From Styela clava (Eukaryota > Chordata > Ascidiacea > Stolidobranchia > Styelidae), in the NCBI RefSeq assembly GCF_964204865.1, contig NC_135252.1:15831383-15895382 (forward strand): a stretch of DNA of 64,000 bases. The letters are read 5' to 3'. Under the pieces are notes generated by a model. The model had not been told where the DNA came from and ran no database searches. It was given only the letters and a program-made list of their open reading frames with translations. Position 1 is the stretch's first letter. Each line of letters opens with the position of its first letter. A program made the position numbers and the translations under genes. Positions 61,627 through 64,000 of this stretch are shown here, piece by piece.

Positions 61627-62043
61627 ATGAGTGGAGAACCAAACATAAATCAGCGAGAGGTCGATACGAACACCTACCTCCAGCGACATCGAATACTTGA
61701 TCTATTTAACAACATGACATCACTGCTAATTTACAACAAACCAGAAGAACCAAGAGAATTTTTAATTGAACAGCTTGAGAAATTGAAAGTAGCTCAACAA
61801 AGTGGAATGTATTATCCTTGCTTGTTCGATGAATCGAATCTTCATGCTATTTTTGGTATGCTTGATCCAACAAAGAGAGGATTTATATCAAAAGACCAGT
61901 ACTGCGAAGCTTTGAAAACAATTGGTGTAAAGGACTTTGAATTGCTACCAACTGGTGCAGAAATCGATAAGATTACAATAGATACATTTTTACGAGAAGC
62001 AAAGAAAGGACTGGCAAAATATTCTGCCACTTTCAAAGTTTAA
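61627..62043 (+). CDS. EFCAB10: EF-hand calcium-binding domain protein 10
   Basis: Small protein of ciliated and flagellated cells by family association. A single exon gives 138 aa. The start MSGEPN was chosen over an in-frame ATG 14 codons upstream (61585) because the family begins close to the docking domain. Residues about 17-55 (YLQRHRILDLFNNMTSLLIY, then KPEEPREFLIEQLEKLK) form the RIIa-like dimerisation/docking fold with the P-x-x-FL-x-x-L pattern. Residues 70-100 form one EF-hand, with loop DPTKRGFISKDQ at 80-91. Loop position 12 is Gln instead of Glu and position 5 is Arg, so calcium binding is doubtful. No intron is present, unlike its neighbours. AATAAA is at 62378. Confidence 0.9.
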   Translation: MSGEPNINQREVDTNTYLQRHRILDLFNNMTSLLIYNKPEEPREFLIEQLEKLKVAQQSGMYYPCLFDESNLHAIFGMLDPTKRGFISKDQYCEALKTIGVKDFELLPTGAEIDKITIDTFLREAKKGLAKYSATFKV

Positions 62044-62377
62044 ACACACACTAAAATTTATATATTGTTTCATTATATTCAATTGTTTATGTACACTAGA
62101 TATATAGCATATTGACATAAATTTCGGTCAAAAATGAGATCTAATATGTGTAATTTTTTCAAGTACTATATTTCAACCAATGCTTCTCAAGGAACAAACT
62201 AAGTTACAACTTAAATTAGAATTATCTTTCCTTTCGCAACTTGTGAAAAATCATAATGAAGTTGTATTTTTCTAAAATTTCCTCAAAGTATCAAGATGAG
62301 TAGTTGTATGAAAGGCAGATGCATATATTCTAGATAACTGATCCTGTACTGACAAATATGCAAATGAAAATATGTTG

Positions 62378-62383
62378 AATAAA
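62378..62383 (+). terminator. Candidate EFCAB10 poly(A) signal
   Basis: AATAAA about 335 bases after the stop codon. Motif only. Confidence 0.35.
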
Positions 62384-62824
62384 AACGAATGATGGTTTGG
62401 TACAAATTCTTTGCAGATTACTCTGGTTAATGGAGCTTGCATATACAATTCATTGAATTATTTCTCCTTCTGCTATAATGCTCTACTATTCCCAAACAGC
62501 AAATTTGCACAAACTCAACAGTCCTTCAGCTCTGTTCTGTCAAATTCACCCACACAAAAAAAAAACTCTACAATGCTATTTCAGCTGTGCTCAATTAATT
62601 TTGCAACATATCTTGCTTCTCGAATGATTTCAACCAAGACAAAACTAACCAGAACGAAATCAATAAAATTTCGGGGAATGAAATAGAAGTTTTAATAACT
62701 GCAACAATCCAGCGAAACGGCCTGTTGTTAGAGATCATGCCAAATAATGTATGAAATTTAATAGTTTGATCAGTTAATGTATCAAAGACCATGAAGTGAA
62801 CTGCAACACTATATTTGTTCAATC
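62384..62824. other. Intergenic, no gene seen
   Basis: AT-rich spacer downstream of EFCAB10; nothing recognised. Confidence 0.35.
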
Positions 62825-63155
62825 AAAGTTATTGGACACGAAGTGGACCTATGGATCGTTTGTTATAATTCTTCTTGTTACCTCATGGAAAATATCGCTT
62901 TTCTCGTTCACACATGGACCAATTGCTTTTGAAATTTTCAGTGGTTAATAATTGCAATTTTCGCTTGGAGGCTATTACTTTTATTCAAATTTTCAATGAA
63001 TTCTATGAGATCTGATACTTCATCCATCATTTTGCTATATTCACAGAAACACGGTTTTTAATCCGTCAAGCGGCCGCTTCAGATTCAAACTCGACGCTAC
63101 ACAAACTTTGTTTTGGACCTCTTGTCAATATATTTGAGCATCGCTCTCTTGTTCA
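62825..63155 (+). repeat. Dispersed repeat R1 (copy 2)
   Basis: Ordered blocks shared with 25289-25545, from 'ttattggacacgaagtggac' to 'atatatttgagcatcgctct'. This copy has about 80 extra bases before the final block, or the other copy has lost them. No coding. Confidence 0.7.
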
Positions 63156-63714
63156 TCTTCCAGAAGCTCCAGTCGCATATTACCAACATTTTTCTAGATA
63201 ATGCTAAGTACAATCTCCTTATGAAACACTGCAAGACTGCGAAATATCTGTTATTTATTTTAAAAAAATGATTGAAACCTAGTTAGGACAAGCAGCATTC
63301 AGAGATACAATCCATTTAGTGGATGAATCACTGAAACAAAGAGGAATGCAAATTCTAGTTATAAAATCAAATTTACTCTACACATTATTTTGATGATAAT
63401 AATGATGATATTGTATAAATATCACTAATATACCGACAAAAATAGGAAACAACAGTATAGTTTTTCAGTTTCTTCACTAGATTTTGACATATTACAGTCT
63501 TCTCACAATCTCAATCTGGGTGGACTCAGCACCGGATTGTTCAGGTTACAACTATCCTCAAAGTGTTTGCTAGTTTGGCAACAATGTTAAAGCTCCTAAT
63601 AGAGAGGCAGCCTTGTCATACACATTACACCATTCTCCCTTCCTGGGCTGCCTTTTTCATGCCCGGCCGGATGATTATCATCCTTGGCGTTTTTTTTTAC
63701 TCTCCTTTTTCTTG
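63156..63714. other. Spacer and probable 3' UTR of last gene
   Basis: AT-rich; probably includes the 3' UTR of the minus-strand exon at 63715. Nothing else recognised. Confidence 0.35.
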
Positions 63715-63887
63715 TCATCTGTGATCGTGGCACGGTTCGCTTATAACAGATGATCTTGCCGATTTATAATCGCTTGATGAAGATGAACCCTGTGATGTTC
63801 GAGATTCTTTCGATGGTGAATCTAAGGGTGTTTTGTTTTCACGATTTTTTCTTTTGACACTTTTCACTCTTCCATGTAGAGGATCGT
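63715..63887 (-). CDS. 3'-terminal exon of an unrecognised gene (partial)
   Basis: On the minus strand a strong acceptor (AAAAAATTTCAG) precedes a 57-codon frame that starts DDPLHGRVKSVKRKNRENK and ends with a TGA at 63715. It continues as a Ser/Lys/Arg-rich, disorder-like tail (SRTSQGSSSSSDY, KSARSSV). Its basic cluster could be a nuclear localisation signal and the serines phosphorylation sites, but this is guesswork. Upstream exons lie beyond 64000. The gene is not recognised. Confidence 0.55.
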
Positions 63888-64000
63888 CTGAAATTTTTTT
63901 AATAAAATTATAAAACTTTCCATTTGCAAATTCCAATATTTAGGTTTTAGGAATAATTTAGATCCTTTGCAACTTCAATGATCATGAATGATGATAGATT

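Overview
The window is AT-rich animal nuclear DNA. Genes are split by many short GT-AG introns, CpG dinucleotides are not obviously depleted, and the introns and spacers are full of small transposon relics. Gene content (CDK8, importin-7, a CYP4-type P450, a sushi/von Willebrand A protein, a death-domain protein, DDRGK1, EFCAB10), compact introns and many exon-shuffled extracellular modules suggest an invertebrate deuterostome. An ascidian tunicate is my best guess, but this is inference and no marker here proves it.

Layout. 1-8281: gene-poor, holding SINE, MITE and other repeat relics. 8282-15010 (-): ten-exon CDK8 kinase, 491 aa. 15011-18596: spacer with a GTF2IRD2-type hAT transposase relic. 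18597-21752 (-): importin-7 as one uninterrupted 1051-codon reading frame. 21753-30903: about 9 kb of spacer with a solo gypsy-like LTR, a 1.2 kb hAT-like element and inverted copies of another repeat. 30904-38236 (+): eleven-exon CYP4-type P450, 512 aa, with a 1.34 kb hAT element in intron 9. 39948-52710 (-): a 19-exon gene for a 1101-aa secreted or surface protein. Its order is signal peptide, seven six-cysteine sushi modules, vWA, three sushi modules, vWA, hydrophobic C-terminus. 56245-57864 (+): small death-domain protein, 155 aa. 58945-60772 (-): DDRGK1 of the UFM1 pathway. 61627-62043 (+): intronless EFCAB10. 63715-63887 (-): last exon of an unrecognised gene that runs off the window.

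The genes look functionally independent (transcription, nuclear import, oxidation, UFMylation, cilium-type EF-hand protein). The strongest candidate for something undescribed is the sushi/double-vWA gene. It pairs one intact and one apparently dead MIDAS site with ten selectin-like six-cysteine sushi exons, has no protease or EGF domain, and may be anchored to the membrane. The death-domain gene next to it has a tail I do not recognise. A link to recognition or immunity is only a hypothesis.

Mobile DNA is the other main theme. One MITE family ends in GGTGCTCC and makes 8-bp target duplications: five copies have both flanks readable (four exact, one 7 of 8), and three more are relics. Two further hAT-like elements have perfect 8-bp duplications. 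There are also a 9-bp-duplication element, two tRNA-derived SINE families and a solo LTR. Exon boundaries were placed by hand from splice consensus, reading-frame continuity and remembered family alignments; a few may be off by a base or so.
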